A stretch of DNA of 43,833 nucleotides from Verrucomicrobiota bacterium. GTDB lineage: Bacteria > Verrucomicrobiota > Verrucomicrobiia > Opitutales > Puniceicoccaceae. Shown piece after piece: positions 25,986 to 34,215 of the stretch. The notes beneath the pieces are model-generated. The model was not told the origin of the DNA and ran no database searches. It saw only the letters and a list, made by a program, of their open reading frames with translations. Each line of letters opens with the position of its first letter. The stretch's first letter is position 1. The position numbers and the translations under genes were made by a program. The stretch is from assembly GCA_038744685.1 (NCBI GenBank), contig JBCDMB010000026.1:1-43833 (forward strand), written 5' to 3'.

Positions 25986-26656
25986 CAGGCGGTTGCGTGC
26001 GTCAAACGCGTAGCTGACAAAGCTCTCTTCGGTCGGCAGAAATCCTGTAAAACTAAAGTCTCTTTATAGTGTTCGACGGTCCAATCCCATGCAATTCGTT
26101 CTGCTTCAGCAACCGGTCCCAACGGCACACCTGGTAAAGCTTCTTCAGGTAGGTTAAGCCACGAGAAACCGGTGGGTTCGAGCGAATTGAAACTGTCGTA
26201 ATTAACGATGTTCCACTCAGTTGCGTATCCGGCCGGATATCCCGCTGCTCTCAGTAAGGCGACCAGCAGTGAGGCTTGGTCGTAATCGTTGCCTGCTCCT
26301 TCAAGTAGGGTGAGACGGGCCCCCCGCTTGCTGCCATAGTAGTGCTCGTAGGTGATCGAGTTAAAAACGAACTCGGTGATTTTTGCGGGATCGTTACCAA
26401 GCGAGTTGGCGAGGGCAGTGATTTCCGGGAAAATCTGGTCCGCCACGCCACTCGTAAGGCTCACAGCAGGAACGCTGACACTGAGAGCCGTGAAGACCTC
26501 AGGACCGGATGTAGAAACTTGAATCGCATCGATGATTTGATTCTCTGGATCGGAATAGTCGACACCGGATTCGAATTCCCAGTCTTGGGCGTTCACCAAT
26601 TTGAGAGAGAGGAACAGCAAGAGTCCTGCGAGAGTATAGTCTCTGAGGGATTTCAT
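25985..26656 (-). CDS. Exported transglutaminase-like protein, N-terminal part of a split RHS protein
   Basis: The 223-residue product begins with a signal peptide (residues 1-23, cut after VNA). Residues about 75-150 resemble the transglutaminase-like domain that precedes RHS repeats in many exported proteins: EFVFNSITYEHYYGSKRGAR, then LLEGAGNDYDQASLLVALLR and GYPAGYATEW. The position of the catalytic Cys of true transglutaminases is Asp124, so cross-linking activity is not expected. The last 15 or so residues (CRPKRALSATRLTHATA) are the out-of-frame reading of RHS sequence that continues correctly in the next gene, which points to a frameshift between 25988 and 26063. It could be a true split with TGATG coupling, a pseudogene, or an assembly error. 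Confidence 0.7.
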   Translation of the reverse strand: MKSLRDYTLAGLLLFLSLKLVNAQDWEFESGVDYSDPENQIIDAIQVSTSGPEVFTALSVSVPAVSLTSGVADQIFPEITALANSLGNDPAKITEFVFNSITYEHYYGSKRGARLTLLEGAGNDYDQASLLVALLRAAGYPAGYATEWNIVNYDSFNSLEPTGFSWLNLPEEALPGVPLGPVAEAERIAWDWTVEHYKETLVLQDFCRPKRALSATRLTHATA

Positions 26657-26681
26657 AGGATTTTGGTAAAACTGTATGGAA

Positions 26682-27365
26682 CTATTGCGCGGCCTCTACA
26701 TTGCCCTCGGCGTCGTAGCTCAAGGTTCGTGGATTATCCTTCAGCTGGTGGGTCAGCAACCAACCGCGATCATCATAGGTGTATTGGTCCACCATAAAAA
26801 CATGGTCTGCGGACTGGTCGATTGTTGGATCCGTCCGGGCTAGCCACTCGTATTTATCCAAGATTCCGTCGCCGTCATAGTCACCGCTCCCATCGCGGGA
26901 TAGATCGCCAAAGTGGTATTGCTCCCAATAGTCCGGCAGTCCATCTGGTTCGCTGTCGGCAACGGTCTCAGCGGCGAAGATGTCGAAAGGGGGTCCTGCA
27001 ACCAGTTCATCCCCATTACTGATGCCATCCTGATCCGCATCGAGAATGTAAGGGGGCGAGTTGGTATCGTCGGTGAAACTGAGGCGAAAAAAGAGGCGGT
27101 CAGCGGTCGTATCGAATTGAATCCCGGCTACATCGTCATCGCCGATGGTGGCATAACGAAACCAGCTCCAATCCATGAGGTCCGTCGATTGCTGAATAAA
27201 ATAATAGTGATCAAGACGACTGAACCAACGGAGAGAGTAGGGCTTTGTGCCTCCCGGATCAATATGCTCAAGGACGAGGCCTTCGTTCAGGTCGTCCGAG
27301 GATTGCGCCGCTAGAATTGCCGGCGCGACGAGTCCTAGAAGCATAGAGTTTACTCGATTGTTCAT
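26682..27365 (-). CDS. Exported Asp-repeat protein ending in a YD motif
   Basis: The 227-residue product has a signal peptide (about residues 1-20, cut after AILA). Residues 35-100 form a beta-rich region of the kind common in verrucomicrobial exported proteins (DHYYFIQQSTDLMDWSWF). Residues about 105-180 carry calcium-binding thrombospondin-3-like Asp repeats (DADQDGISNGDEL, DYDGDGILDKYEWLARTDP). The end is a single YD/RHS-type motif (YTYDDRGWLLTHQLKDN, LSYDAEGNVEAAQ), then TAG. It lies 9 nt after the upstream exported protein and 25 nt before the transglutaminase-like gene, so it shares their operon. Whether it once continued into the RHS protein or works as a separate partner is open. Confidence 0.75.
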   Translation of the reverse strand: MNNRVNSMLLGLVAPAILAAQSSDDLNEGLVLEHIDPGGTKPYSLRWFSRLDHYYFIQQSTDLMDWSWFRYATIGDDDVAGIQFDTTADRLFFRLSFTDDTNSPPYILDADQDGISNGDELVAGPPFDIFAAETVADSEPDGLPDYWEQYHFGDLSRDGSGDYDGDGILDKYEWLARTDPTIDQSADHVFMVDQYTYDDRGWLLTHQLKDNPRTLSYDAEGNVEAAQ

Positions 27366-27374
27366 GGGTTTGCC

Positions 27375-28256
27375 TTACCGGATTGGAGAGAAGTTTATGA
27401 TTATGTCTTTCTCGACGGGGGGGTTTGCTTCTTTCCAACGCTTATGGGCGGCGGCTAGGGCCTCGCGGCGTTGGTAGAGAACTTTGAGTCGGTCCTCGTT
27501 TGCAGCATAGTATCGATGGAGTGCGTCCAGTTGCTCAAAAAGTTCTTCAGGAACGGCTTCTTCGCTTTTGGCGTACACGATATATTCTGGAGTCGTAGAA
27601 GAAAAGAGACTTGGGTCGGGTCCGGTTTTGGGTCGGTAGGTTGTTCCAAATAATCTGGCTCGCTCGCTCAAGTCCTGTTCTTGCTCCGAGTCGATGTTCC
27701 CGACCATCATCAAGGAACTCCAATGTGCAGCCTCATCCTCAAATGAAGCGAAGCCACTCAAGTAATTGAAATCAATGTTGCTGACGGCCTTAATCTGCCG
27801 GCCGGTTTCATCGCGATAGAGAATCTCGGAAATCTTTCGGTCGTAGACTGTAACCGAGAGTGATATAGTTCGATAGGGGCGTTCATCTAAGAACTCGTAG
27901 GGGAAAAGATCGCTTTCCCGCAAAGACCGGTTTTCAACTAAATCAGGCTTCAAGGGTGTTGGTCGGGCTAGAACCAGTGGACCTGCTGTCTCCCGTATGA
28001 TCATTCGGGCAGACTTCTCCGGAGAGATCTTGTAGGTCGAAACGAACAAAGGCGTTTCGTTCAGAAGGGTCGACCGCTTCTCTGCTTCCCTATCAGCTCT
28101 CTCGGTCATCTTCCGCTCGACGATCAGGTCGGCCTCCGATTCGTTCAAATGGTGGTTTCCGGAGAGCGACGGATTTTCTCCTGCTAATTTAGATAAACTT
28201 ACAAATATAGTTAAAAATATAATTATTGCTAATTTCTTAATAACGAACCTTGACAA
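27375..28256 (-). CDS. Unknown exported protein, first gene of the RHS operon
   Basis: The 293-residue product has a hydrophobic N-terminal signal or anchor (about residues 7-22, LAIIIFLTIFVSLSKL). The rest is charged, with an acidic/basic helical stretch near 45-65 and 265-280 (YQRREALAAAHKRWKEANPP). I recognise no family. The start is TTG at 28256: an in-frame TGA lies five codons upstream and no ATG or GTG precedes the signal segment. The first 60 nt are very AT-rich, unlike the body of the gene. The next gene begins 9 nt after its stop. Its place at the head of the run suggests an export, display or processing role for the RHS products; that is inference. Confidence 0.65.
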   Translation of the reverse strand: MSRFVIKKLAIIIFLTIFVSLSKLAGENPSLSGNHHLNESEADLIVERKMTERADREAEKRSTLLNETPLFVSTYKISPEKSARMIIRETAGPLVLARPTPLKPDLVENRSLRESDLFPYEFLDERPYRTISLSVTVYDRKISEILYRDETGRQIKAVSNIDFNYLSGFASFEDEAAHWSSLMMVGNIDSEQEQDLSERARLFGTTYRPKTGPDPSLFSSTTPEYIVYAKSEEAVPEELFEQLDALHRYYAANEDRLKVLYQRREALAAAHKRWKEANPPVEKDIIINFSPIR

Positions 28257-28318
28257 ACTAGGATTATGTCAACGGGTTTTGGCGTCAATGTTAATTTTAC
28301 GGACTGTAGTCCGTTAAC
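28250..28318. promoter_or_regulatory. Two inverted repeats between the RHS operon and the XRE regulator
   Basis: TTGACA (28250-28255) and TGTCAA (28267-28272) form a 6-bp inverted repeat spaced by 11 nt; it overlaps the TTG start of the RHS operon and looks like an operator or -35 element on either strand. ACGGACT (28299-28305) and AGTCCGT (28308-28314) form a 7-bp repeat with a 2-nt centre, 35 nt before the regulator start. Either could bind the XRE protein encoded next to them. Confidence 0.4.
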
Positions 28319-28348
28319 ATCATCGCCCCGGGGGTGTATCCATGAAGG

Positions 28349-28570
28349 GTGCGTGTTGATCAAAAAGTTCTCGACAAGCTGGGGGAAAACATCAGGCGGG
28401 AGCGTGTAGCGGCAAAACTAACGCAGGAAAAGCTTTCCGAAAAAGTTGGAATGGATATTACCAATCTTCAACGAATCGAGTCTGGCCGCTACAATACCAA
28501 GGTCACGACACTCGTTCGTTTGAGAAATGTATTGGGAGTAGATTGGGAAGCACTCCTGCCGGATCAGTAA
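28349..28570 (+). CDS. XRE family helix-turn-helix regulator
   Basis: The 73-residue protein is a single HTH_3/XRE domain: LGENIRRERVAAKLTQEKLS, VGMDITNLQRIESGRYN (recognition helix and following turn), then TLVRLRNVLGVDWEALL. Such proteins bind operators as dimers; this one has no second ligand or protease domain, like phage Cro/C-type controllers and toxin-antitoxin antitoxins. The start is GTG at 28349; an ATG at 28342 is out of frame and runs into a stop. It is divergent from the RHS operon with inverted repeats in the shared 92-nt region, so it is the obvious candidate regulator of that operon. Confidence 0.85.
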   Translation: MRVDQKVLDKLGENIRRERVAAKLTQEKLSEKVGMDITNLQRIESGRYNTKVTTLVRLRNVLGVDWEALLPDQ

Positions 28571-28771
28571 GCCTCTGAATCGAGGACGCCAAAGAGCGTT
28601 CACTGTAACTGTAAACCACTATCGGGGTGCATCCGTATACCTGAGGCCTCACAAACAGTCCTAGGAACGAAAATCTCTGCCCGCATATCGAAGGATGAAT
28701 CAACTTCTCGCTATTCAAACGATCTTTCCCAATGCTGACTCCTAGAAGCTAGAAAACACTCGTCCGCATCC

Positions 28772-29524
28772 ATGCCCTCTTCTTCCAGAGTCCGCCTTGA
28801 TCAATTGCTGCTGACCCGTGGATATTGCGAGAGCCGCAACCAGGCCAGAGGGCTCATCCTTGCCGGCAAAGTTCGGAGCGGCACGACCATTCTGGATAAA
28901 CCCGGGAAGGAGATTCCAATGGATGCAGAATTGGAAGTCGAGACGCCTCCCCGTTTCGTCAGTCGCGCTGGTGAGAAACTCGCCGGGTTTCTTGACGAAT
29001 TTGGCTACGATCCATCCGGCAAGACGGTACTCGACGTAGGTGCTTCAACTGGAGGTTTCACCGACTGCCTTCTCCAGCGGGGAGCCGTTCACTCCACCTG
29101 CGTGGACGTAGGCCGGGCCCAGCTCCACCAGAAAATTAGGAGTGACTCGCGAGTATCCAATTTTGAACGACTGCATGCAGCAAAGCTTCCGGATACCAGA
29201 CTTCCCTACCCAACATACGACTGGATCGTTATGGACCTCTCCTTTATCTCGCTTCGCAAGGTCCTACCTTCTGTCTGGCCCCGGTTGGATACGGAGGGGC
29301 TCTTGATTGCCCTCGTAAAACCGCAATTTGAGGCTACACGCAGCGAAGCGGATGCGGGAAAGGGAATCATTCGAGATCCCGGGATACGCGAGCGGGTGCT
29401 TAGCGAGGTCGTCGGATTTGCAGTTGATCACCTCGAAGGATGCCAAATACTCCAAAAAGTGGAATCAAAACTTCCCGGGACGGATGGCAACGTCGAATAT
29501 CTGGCTTCTTTCTGCCACCGATGA
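28772..29524 (+). CDS. tlyA: TlyA family rRNA 2'-O-methyltransferase
   Basis: The 250-residue protein has an N-terminal S4 RNA-binding domain (about residues 5-65, [19 protein letters not shown]) and a C-terminal FtsJ-like SAM-dependent methyltransferase domain ([17 protein letters not shown], the SAM site [20 protein letters not shown], then [16 protein letters not shown] and LVKPQFEA). TlyA methylates 16S and/or 23S rRNA cytidines; older names call it hemolysin A. The ATG follows a C-rich leader (CGTCCGCATCC). It converges with the type III polyketide synthase gene, leaving 5 nt between the stops. Confidence 0.92.
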   Translation: MPSSSRVRLDQLLLTRGYCESRNQARGLILAGKVRSGTTILDKPGKEIPMDAELEVETPPRFVSRAGEKLAGFLDEFGYDPSGKTVLDVGASTGGFTDCLLQRGAVHSTCVDVGRAQLHQKIRSDSRVSNFERLHAAKLPDTRLPYPTYDWIVMDLSFISLRKVLPSVWPRLDTEGLLIALVKPQFEATRSEADAGKGIIRDPGIRERVLSEVVGFAVDHLEGCQILQKVESKLPGTDGNVEYLASFCHR

Positions 29525-29529
29525 AAGTC

Positions 29530-30585
29530 TCACCTTCGGGTAAATTCACAGGAATGGCAGGCAAAGCCAGCACCGAAAGACGTAGCCCACGCATTGAGCG
29601 GCCCGCTCTTTGTATTCTCTAGGAAACGTTCGAGCGCAAACAACACGGAGGGACTACTCATGTTTCCAAATTCCGCGAGAATCGATCGGGAATGACTTAA
29701 ATCGGGAGATCCCAAGGCTTTCTCCACCTCGTCTAGGACATCGCGCCCACCCGCATGAGAGAGAATATCGACATTGTCGTTCATCCTACTATCGAAGAGT
29801 GTCTTCACTGCGGTCGCAGCCTTTTCTGGAACTGATCGATGCAAGCGATTCCGAAGTTTGCCTTCCGCATTTTCGAACCGTAAGAGATCACGGTCCTCCG
29901 GAACGTGAAGAGTGTCAAAATGGCTGCAGTGGACCGCCTCTCCGTTTAAACCTGAAGGAGACCCCTTCCATACCGACGCTGCTGCCCCATCGCCAAACAA
30001 GCAAAGACTAATCAAAACCCCGGGATCATCATCCAGGTAAAATGCAGCCGAGCAAATTTCGACAGCCACGCAAGCTATCGTCAGTTCCGGATCGGTCTTG
30101 GCTAGTGCATGTGCCTGCCTCAATAGCGGTATCGCAGCGCCGCATCCCAGTCCAACCACATCAGAAAGAAAGACATCCGAGCGCATCCCCATTTCTTCTG
30201 CCACGTAGCTGGAAACGCCCGGACACAGGTAACCCGTGCAAGTGCAGATGAGCAAAGCGTCGACGTCTTGCGGCTTCACATAAGACCGTCTCAATGCCGA
30301 ATCCAGAGCGGTTGTTGCCAAGCGGGGAGCCTCTCTCTCGAATCCCCGATTCAATTCCTCGGCATCCAGGTCAAACAGCCTCTCTACTTGAGGCATCGCG
30401 AAATGGCGTGTTCCTATTCCGTTGTCGCCGGTAAGAACTTTCTCCAAAAGCCGCTTAGACCGGTCTTTTAGAGGTTTGAACTGTTCGCTGGCCTGCAAAA
30501 TTTCCCAACAGTCCGCTTGGGAGAAGCGAGCTTCCGGAGTCTGGCATGAGATTCCCTGCAAATACACTCTCTGCACATCGCACAA
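29530..30585 (-). CDS. Type III polyketide synthase (chalcone synthase-like)
   Basis: The 351-residue protein is a homodimer-type condensing enzyme that extends an acyl-CoA starter with malonyl-CoA and cyclises the chain. The catalytic triad is complete: Cys148 in SDVVGLGCGAAIPLL, His277 in DILSHAGGRDVL and Asn308 in LAEFGNMSSPSVLFA. Thiolase-fold elements LLICTCTGYLCPGVSSYV and SLCLFGDGAAASVW are typical. The length fits bacterial members. The partners often found with it (a methyltransferase or an FAD oxidoreductase) are absent: it converges with tlyA and is divergent from an unknown exported protein gene. Likely products are alkylpyrones, alkylresorcinols or similar phenolic lipids; the sequence does not decide. 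Confidence 0.93.
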   Translation of the reverse strand: MCDVQRVYLQGISCQTPEARFSQADCWEILQASEQFKPLKDRSKRLLEKVLTGDNGIGTRHFAMPQVERLFDLDAEELNRGFEREAPRLATTALDSALRRSYVKPQDVDALLICTCTGYLCPGVSSYVAEEMGMRSDVFLSDVVGLGCGAAIPLLRQAHALAKTDPELTIACVAVEICSAAFYLDDDPGVLISLCLFGDGAAASVWKGSPSGLNGEAVHCSHFDTLHVPEDRDLLRFENAEGKLRNRLHRSVPEKAATAVKTLFDSRMNDNVDILSHAGGRDVLDEVEKALGSPDLSHSRSILAEFGNMSSPSVLFALERFLENTKSGPLNAWATSFGAGFACHSCEFTRR

Positions 30586-30688
30586 ATCTCAGAAAATCAC
30601 AAACTTCGGTTATCCTCGAAAGCAACCAAGAGACGGTTCCGGAAGTTTTTGTTGGATTCTCCGAACTGGAGCACTACGGTTTCCTTCG

Positions 30689-31255
30689 ATGAACCTCAAA
30701 CTGCTTTCGGCTCTGGCATTTTTGCATGTGGTTGGTGTAGCCCTCTCCGCGCAGAATGAGACTATTGAGCAAAAGATCGAAGAGTTTGCTCCGAATTTTA
30801 CCCTGACTGAGCAAGTACTCGCATTTGGTGGCAGCCCAGAAGCAGCGGAGCGGGCCGCAATGATCCGTGCCTGGGAAATCGCGCGGGAGGGCGTTTTCAA
30901 AGTGAAAAACGTCGGCCTCTCCAAGGCTGACGGTGAGGACTACTGTGTTCTAACGATTCAGCACCGGGTTTATCAACCGCCAGACACCAATAAGGTCGGT
31001 GAGATGGTAGTCGGTTATGGCCGCGACCCCCGACAGGCACTTGCAAACGCCTACACCAAAGCCATGCAGCGGATCCGAGACAACCCTCGATCCCGTCCGA
31101 ATCTTACCCGTTCAACACTTCCTTTTCGTTCATCTGGCATCATGCCAATGCCTAAAGATAAAGAACGGGACTTTATCGACACCAGCATACGTTTTTGGGG
31201 AAAAGGGAGCGACTGGCGCTGTTATTTCAAGTTCGATTACCTCGAAATGAAGTAA
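30689..31255 (+). CDS. Unknown exported protein
   Basis: The 188-residue product starts at ATG 30689 with a clear signal peptide (MNLKLLSALAFLHVVGVALS, cut near SAQ). The frame is open further upstream, but that part overlaps the 5' end of the divergent polyketide synthase gene and encodes no signal. The mature part is about 165 residues with no known motif; a helical stretch (SPEAAERAAMIRAWEIAREG) is followed by a region with VLTIQHRVYQPP and an aromatic end (WRCYFKFDYLEMK). It is probably periplasmic or outer-surface. The next gene, glnD, starts 116 nt further on the same strand. Confidence 0.7.
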   Translation: MNLKLLSALAFLHVVGVALSAQNETIEQKIEEFAPNFTLTEQVLAFGGSPEAAERAAMIRAWEIAREGVFKVKNVGLSKADGEDYCVLTIQHRVYQPPDTNKVGEMVVGYGRDPRQALANAYTKAMQRIRDNPRSRPNLTRSTLPFRSSGIMPMPKDKERDFIDTSIRFWGKGSDWRCYFKFDYLEMK

Positions 31256-31331
31256 TCCCCTGGAGGACCCTCCATCCAAACCGCTCTCGACGCCTAACTC
31301 TCAAACCTGCATCCCTACCACGGAAGCTGGG

Positions 31332-31361
31332 TTGACCTTTTACAAGGCACTCGCCTCTAAT
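31332..31361 (+). promoter_or_regulatory. Candidate glnD promoter
   Basis: TTGACC (31332-31337), an 18-nt spacer and TCTAAT (31356-31361) give a good sigma-70-like match just 10 nt before the glnD ATG at 31372. Transcription from it would begin within a few nucleotides of the ATG, so the mRNA would be nearly leaderless. No Shine-Dalgarno is present before that ATG, which agrees. Confidence 0.35.
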
Positions 31362-31371
31362 TGATGGAAAC

Positions 31372-34194
31372 ATGGTTACTCTGGAAGATCCTCTCTATCG
31401 CCGGGTAAGGGCGCATGCCGAGTCACGGATCAACTTTTTAGGGGACGACATTCCTGAGAGAGCGGTTCGCACCGAAGCATACCGCAATTTTTTCCGCCTA
31501 GAGCAGTGCATGGTGGAACGTTACCATCGTAAAGGGGACTCTGGTCTCCGGGTCGCCCGAGCAAACGCTATCATCTACGATGTGCTCATGGAAATGATTT
31601 TTAAGGCGGCTGAGGTTGTGGTCTCTCATTCCATTAGCGGTTGGACAAATCGAGTTTCTCTACTCGCCCTTGGTGGGTATGGACGAGGTGAAATGTGCCC
31701 GTACAGCGACGTCGATATTCTTATTTTATATCCTAGCAAAGCGGAGGCCCCAAACCTCAGCGAGTTCGAGAAACTCTTTACAGAGGAAATGCTCTACCCG
31801 CTCTGGGACCTCGGATTTACCGTAGGGCACTCCAGTAGGAACGTCAAACAAGTGCTCGAAGAAGCGGCCGCAGAACCAAAATCAAAGAATGCGCTGCTTG
31901 AGTGCCGCTTTATCTGCGGGAATCCTGATCCTTATCGGCAGTTTCTAAAAAAATTTCGACCAACCTACCACCATAAGGCTCCACTGGAGTACATCGACTC
32001 TCAAATCCGTGTTCAAAGGGAGAGAAGGAAGAAGTCGGGCGATTCTATCTACATGCAGGAACCGGATATCAAGAACGGTGTCGGTGGCCTTCGTGACTAC
32101 CAAAACGCGCTTTGGATGAGCCGCATCAAATTCGATGGCGGAGATCTTCGGACACTGCTCAGAAACGGTATCCTTTCAGAGGAAAGAGCATCTGCATTCC
32201 GCGAATCCTACAGCTTTCTTCTCCGTGTGAGAATAGACCTCCACTTTTTAGCGAAACGCGCAACCGATGTGCTCACCCTCGAGAGGCAGCCAACCGTTGC
32301 TGAGCGCCTTGGCTATCCGCAAACCGATATATTTGAACGAGTCGAAGCGTTCATGAAAGACTACTATGCCCACGCAAAAAACATACTTCGAACAGCATCC
32401 CTCGTCGAAGATAGAATTCTAAGGCGGAAACTCCCGATTCGGTCTGATCGATTCCGCCTGAAGGATGTTATTGCTTCGCGTAAGTATATCCGTGCAGAGA
32501 GGATCGACGGTTTTCTACTCAAAGAGGACACCCTATTCTACGAATCAAAAAACGTCTTCGATCAAGATTCTATTCGATTGGTCAAAGTGTTTCGGATCGC
32601 CCAAGAAAGAGGTGCTACCCTACACCCTGATCTGGAGGAGCTGATTGAGGACAAAGTGAATCTATTGATTACCGGAAACCACTGGCCGGAATCTCTCAGA
32701 AAGTGTTTCCAATCCATTCTCAGAGAAGCAGGCAGAGTTTACCCGACTCTGCTGAAAATGCATCAGTTGGGGGTCCTGGGCCGCCTCATTCCGGAATTCG
32801 GCCGCCTTACCTGCTTGGTTCAACACGAGTTTTTTCATCGCTACACTGCTGATATCCACACTCTAAACACCATCCGCCACCTCGACGAGGTGTTTCAGAA
32901 ATCAGAGGAGCCATTCAACTACTATCTTAAGGCAATCCGAAAAACAGAAACTCCAACGCTGCTCTATCTGATCCTTTTACTCCATGATATTGGAAAGGCT
33001 GACGGCATCCGCGGGCACGACCGCCGAGGAGCAGAATTGGCAGGTCCGATTCTTGGCCGGATGGGTGTCCCAAGAAGCCTCCAACGTCAAATTTTGTTTA
33101 TAATCGAGAACCATCTGGAAATGGCACGATTCTGGCAGAAGTTTGACCTCGATGACCCCGTCACGATTCAGTCATTCGCAGGTCTCATGGAAGAGGAGTC
33201 TCACCTCTGCTACCTTTACGTGCACACCTACTGCGACGCTCGAGGCACCGCTGAAGGCCTCTGGAACAGCTACAAACAGTCTCTTCACTCGATGCTCTAC
33301 CTTAGAACCCTCGCCATCTTTACTGAGGAGAGGGATCCGGAGTTGGAAGAACAAAGGCTCCGTTCGATGGTAGAAGAAGACCTTTATTCGCGGCCGATAG
33401 CTTCCGAGCTTTCGAAAGACGAGCTGGACGCACACTTCAATCTGCTTCCGGATCGATACTTCGCCCACAATACTATTGGAGAAGTCGAGTTGCACCTCAG
33501 GATGGTGCATAAGCTGCTTACTCAAATCCAGTCAGCTGAATCCGTCGGAGCGTTGGCTCCGGTAATTGACTGGAAGAAGAACATGGAGTTGGGCCTCACC
33601 GTAGTAAACGTCGTCACGTGGGACCGCGCTGGCCTCTTTTACAAACTCGCTGGCGCTCTCAGTGTGTGCGGGCTAAACATCCTCAGCACAAAAGCAATTA
33701 CCCGGACGGACCACATTGCTATCGACACTTTTTATGTTGTCGGCACGAAGGGCGAACCCGTCGGTGGAGATGAGCTTGAAAAGAAGTTTGAAGATCACGT
33801 CCGATCGGCATTGGTCGATGGCAAAGACCTAATGGAACTCATCGAAGTCGAGGCTCGAAAAAGCCGTTCGGGTTTCATGCCGAAACCAGCCACTCATCTA
33901 CCAGTGCGCTTTGAACCTGTTGTTAATGTGTACCATGAGCTTTCGCTGAAAAGAACCATCATCGAGGTCCATGCTACCGATTCCGTTGGACTGCTCTACC
34001 AAATATCCAAGATCATTACCGAGCATGACTTCGACATTACCTTCGCGAGAATAGCTACCGAAAACGGTGTTGCGAACGACACTTTCTATATCGAAAGCAT
34101 CAAGCCTAACGAACAAATCGATAACGAGAACCTTCTCGCGCTGCGACAGGTTCTTGCAGAGGCAGTTAAGAATACAGAAGCTAAGGCAAGCTAG
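31372..34194 (+). CDS. glnD: PII uridylyltransferase / uridylyl-removing enzyme
   Basis: The 940-residue protein has the full GlnD layout. A nucleotidyltransferase domain carries GGYGRGE (residues 101-107) and SDVD (112-115); a GlnE/GlnD middle region contains EPDIKNGVGGLRDYQNALWM; an HD hydrolase domain has LLHDIGKADGIRGHDRRG with His538-Asp539; two C-terminal ACT domains follow (about 740-815, DRAGLFYKLAGALSVCGLNI, and 857-935, DSVGLLYQISKIITEHDFDI). GlnD senses glutamine and adds or removes UMP on PII proteins, steering nitrogen uptake and glutamine synthetase. No glnB or amtB is in the window. The gene converges with a lipoprotein-like gene 21 nt away. Confidence 0.96.
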   Translation: MVTLEDPLYRRVRAHAESRINFLGDDIPERAVRTEAYRNFFRLEQCMVERYHRKGDSGLRVARANAIIYDVLMEMIFKAAEVVVSHSISGWTNRVSLLALGGYGRGEMCPYSDVDILILYPSKAEAPNLSEFEKLFTEEMLYPLWDLGFTVGHSSRNVKQVLEEAAAEPKSKNALLECRFICGNPDPYRQFLKKFRPTYHHKAPLEYIDSQIRVQRERRKKSGDSIYMQEPDIKNGVGGLRDYQNALWMSRIKFDGGDLRTLLRNGILSEERASAFRESYSFLLRVRIDLHFLAKRATDVLTLERQPTVAERLGYPQTDIFERVEAFMKDYYAHAKNILRTASLVEDRILRRKLPIRSDRFRLKDVIASRKYIRAERIDGFLLKEDTLFYESKNVFDQDSIRLVKVFRIAQERGATLHPDLEELIEDKVNLLITGNHWPESLRKCFQSILREAGRVYPTLLKMHQLGVLGRLIPEFGRLTCLVQHEFFHRYTADIHTLNTIRHLDEVFQKSEEPFNYYLKAIRKTETPTLLYLILLLHDIGKADGIRGHDRRGAELAGPILGRMGVPRSLQRQILFIIENHLEMARFWQKFDLDDPVTIQSFAGLMEEESHLCYLYVHTYCDARGTAEGLWNSYKQSLHSMLYLRTLAIFTEERDPELEEQRLRSMVEEDLYSRPIASELSKDELDAHFNLLPDRYFAHNTIGEVELHLRMVHKLLTQIQSAESVGALAPVIDWKKNMELGLTVVNVVTWDRAGLFYKLAGALSVCGLNILSTKAITRTDHIAIDTFYVVGTKGEPVGGDELEKKFEDHVRSALVDGKDLMELIEVEARKSRSGFMPKPATHLPVRFEPVVNVYHELSLKRTIIEVHATDSVGLLYQISKIITEHDFDITFARIATENGVANDTFYIESIKPNEQIDNENLLALRQVLAEAVKNTEAKAS

Positions 34195-34215
34195 GGCGAG
34201 AAACACTCGGTCGCG

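Noticed and set aside
30422-30688. Upstream extension of the exported protein at 30689
   Set aside because: It overlaps the 5' end of the polyketide synthase gene and would bury the clear signal peptide that begins at 30689.
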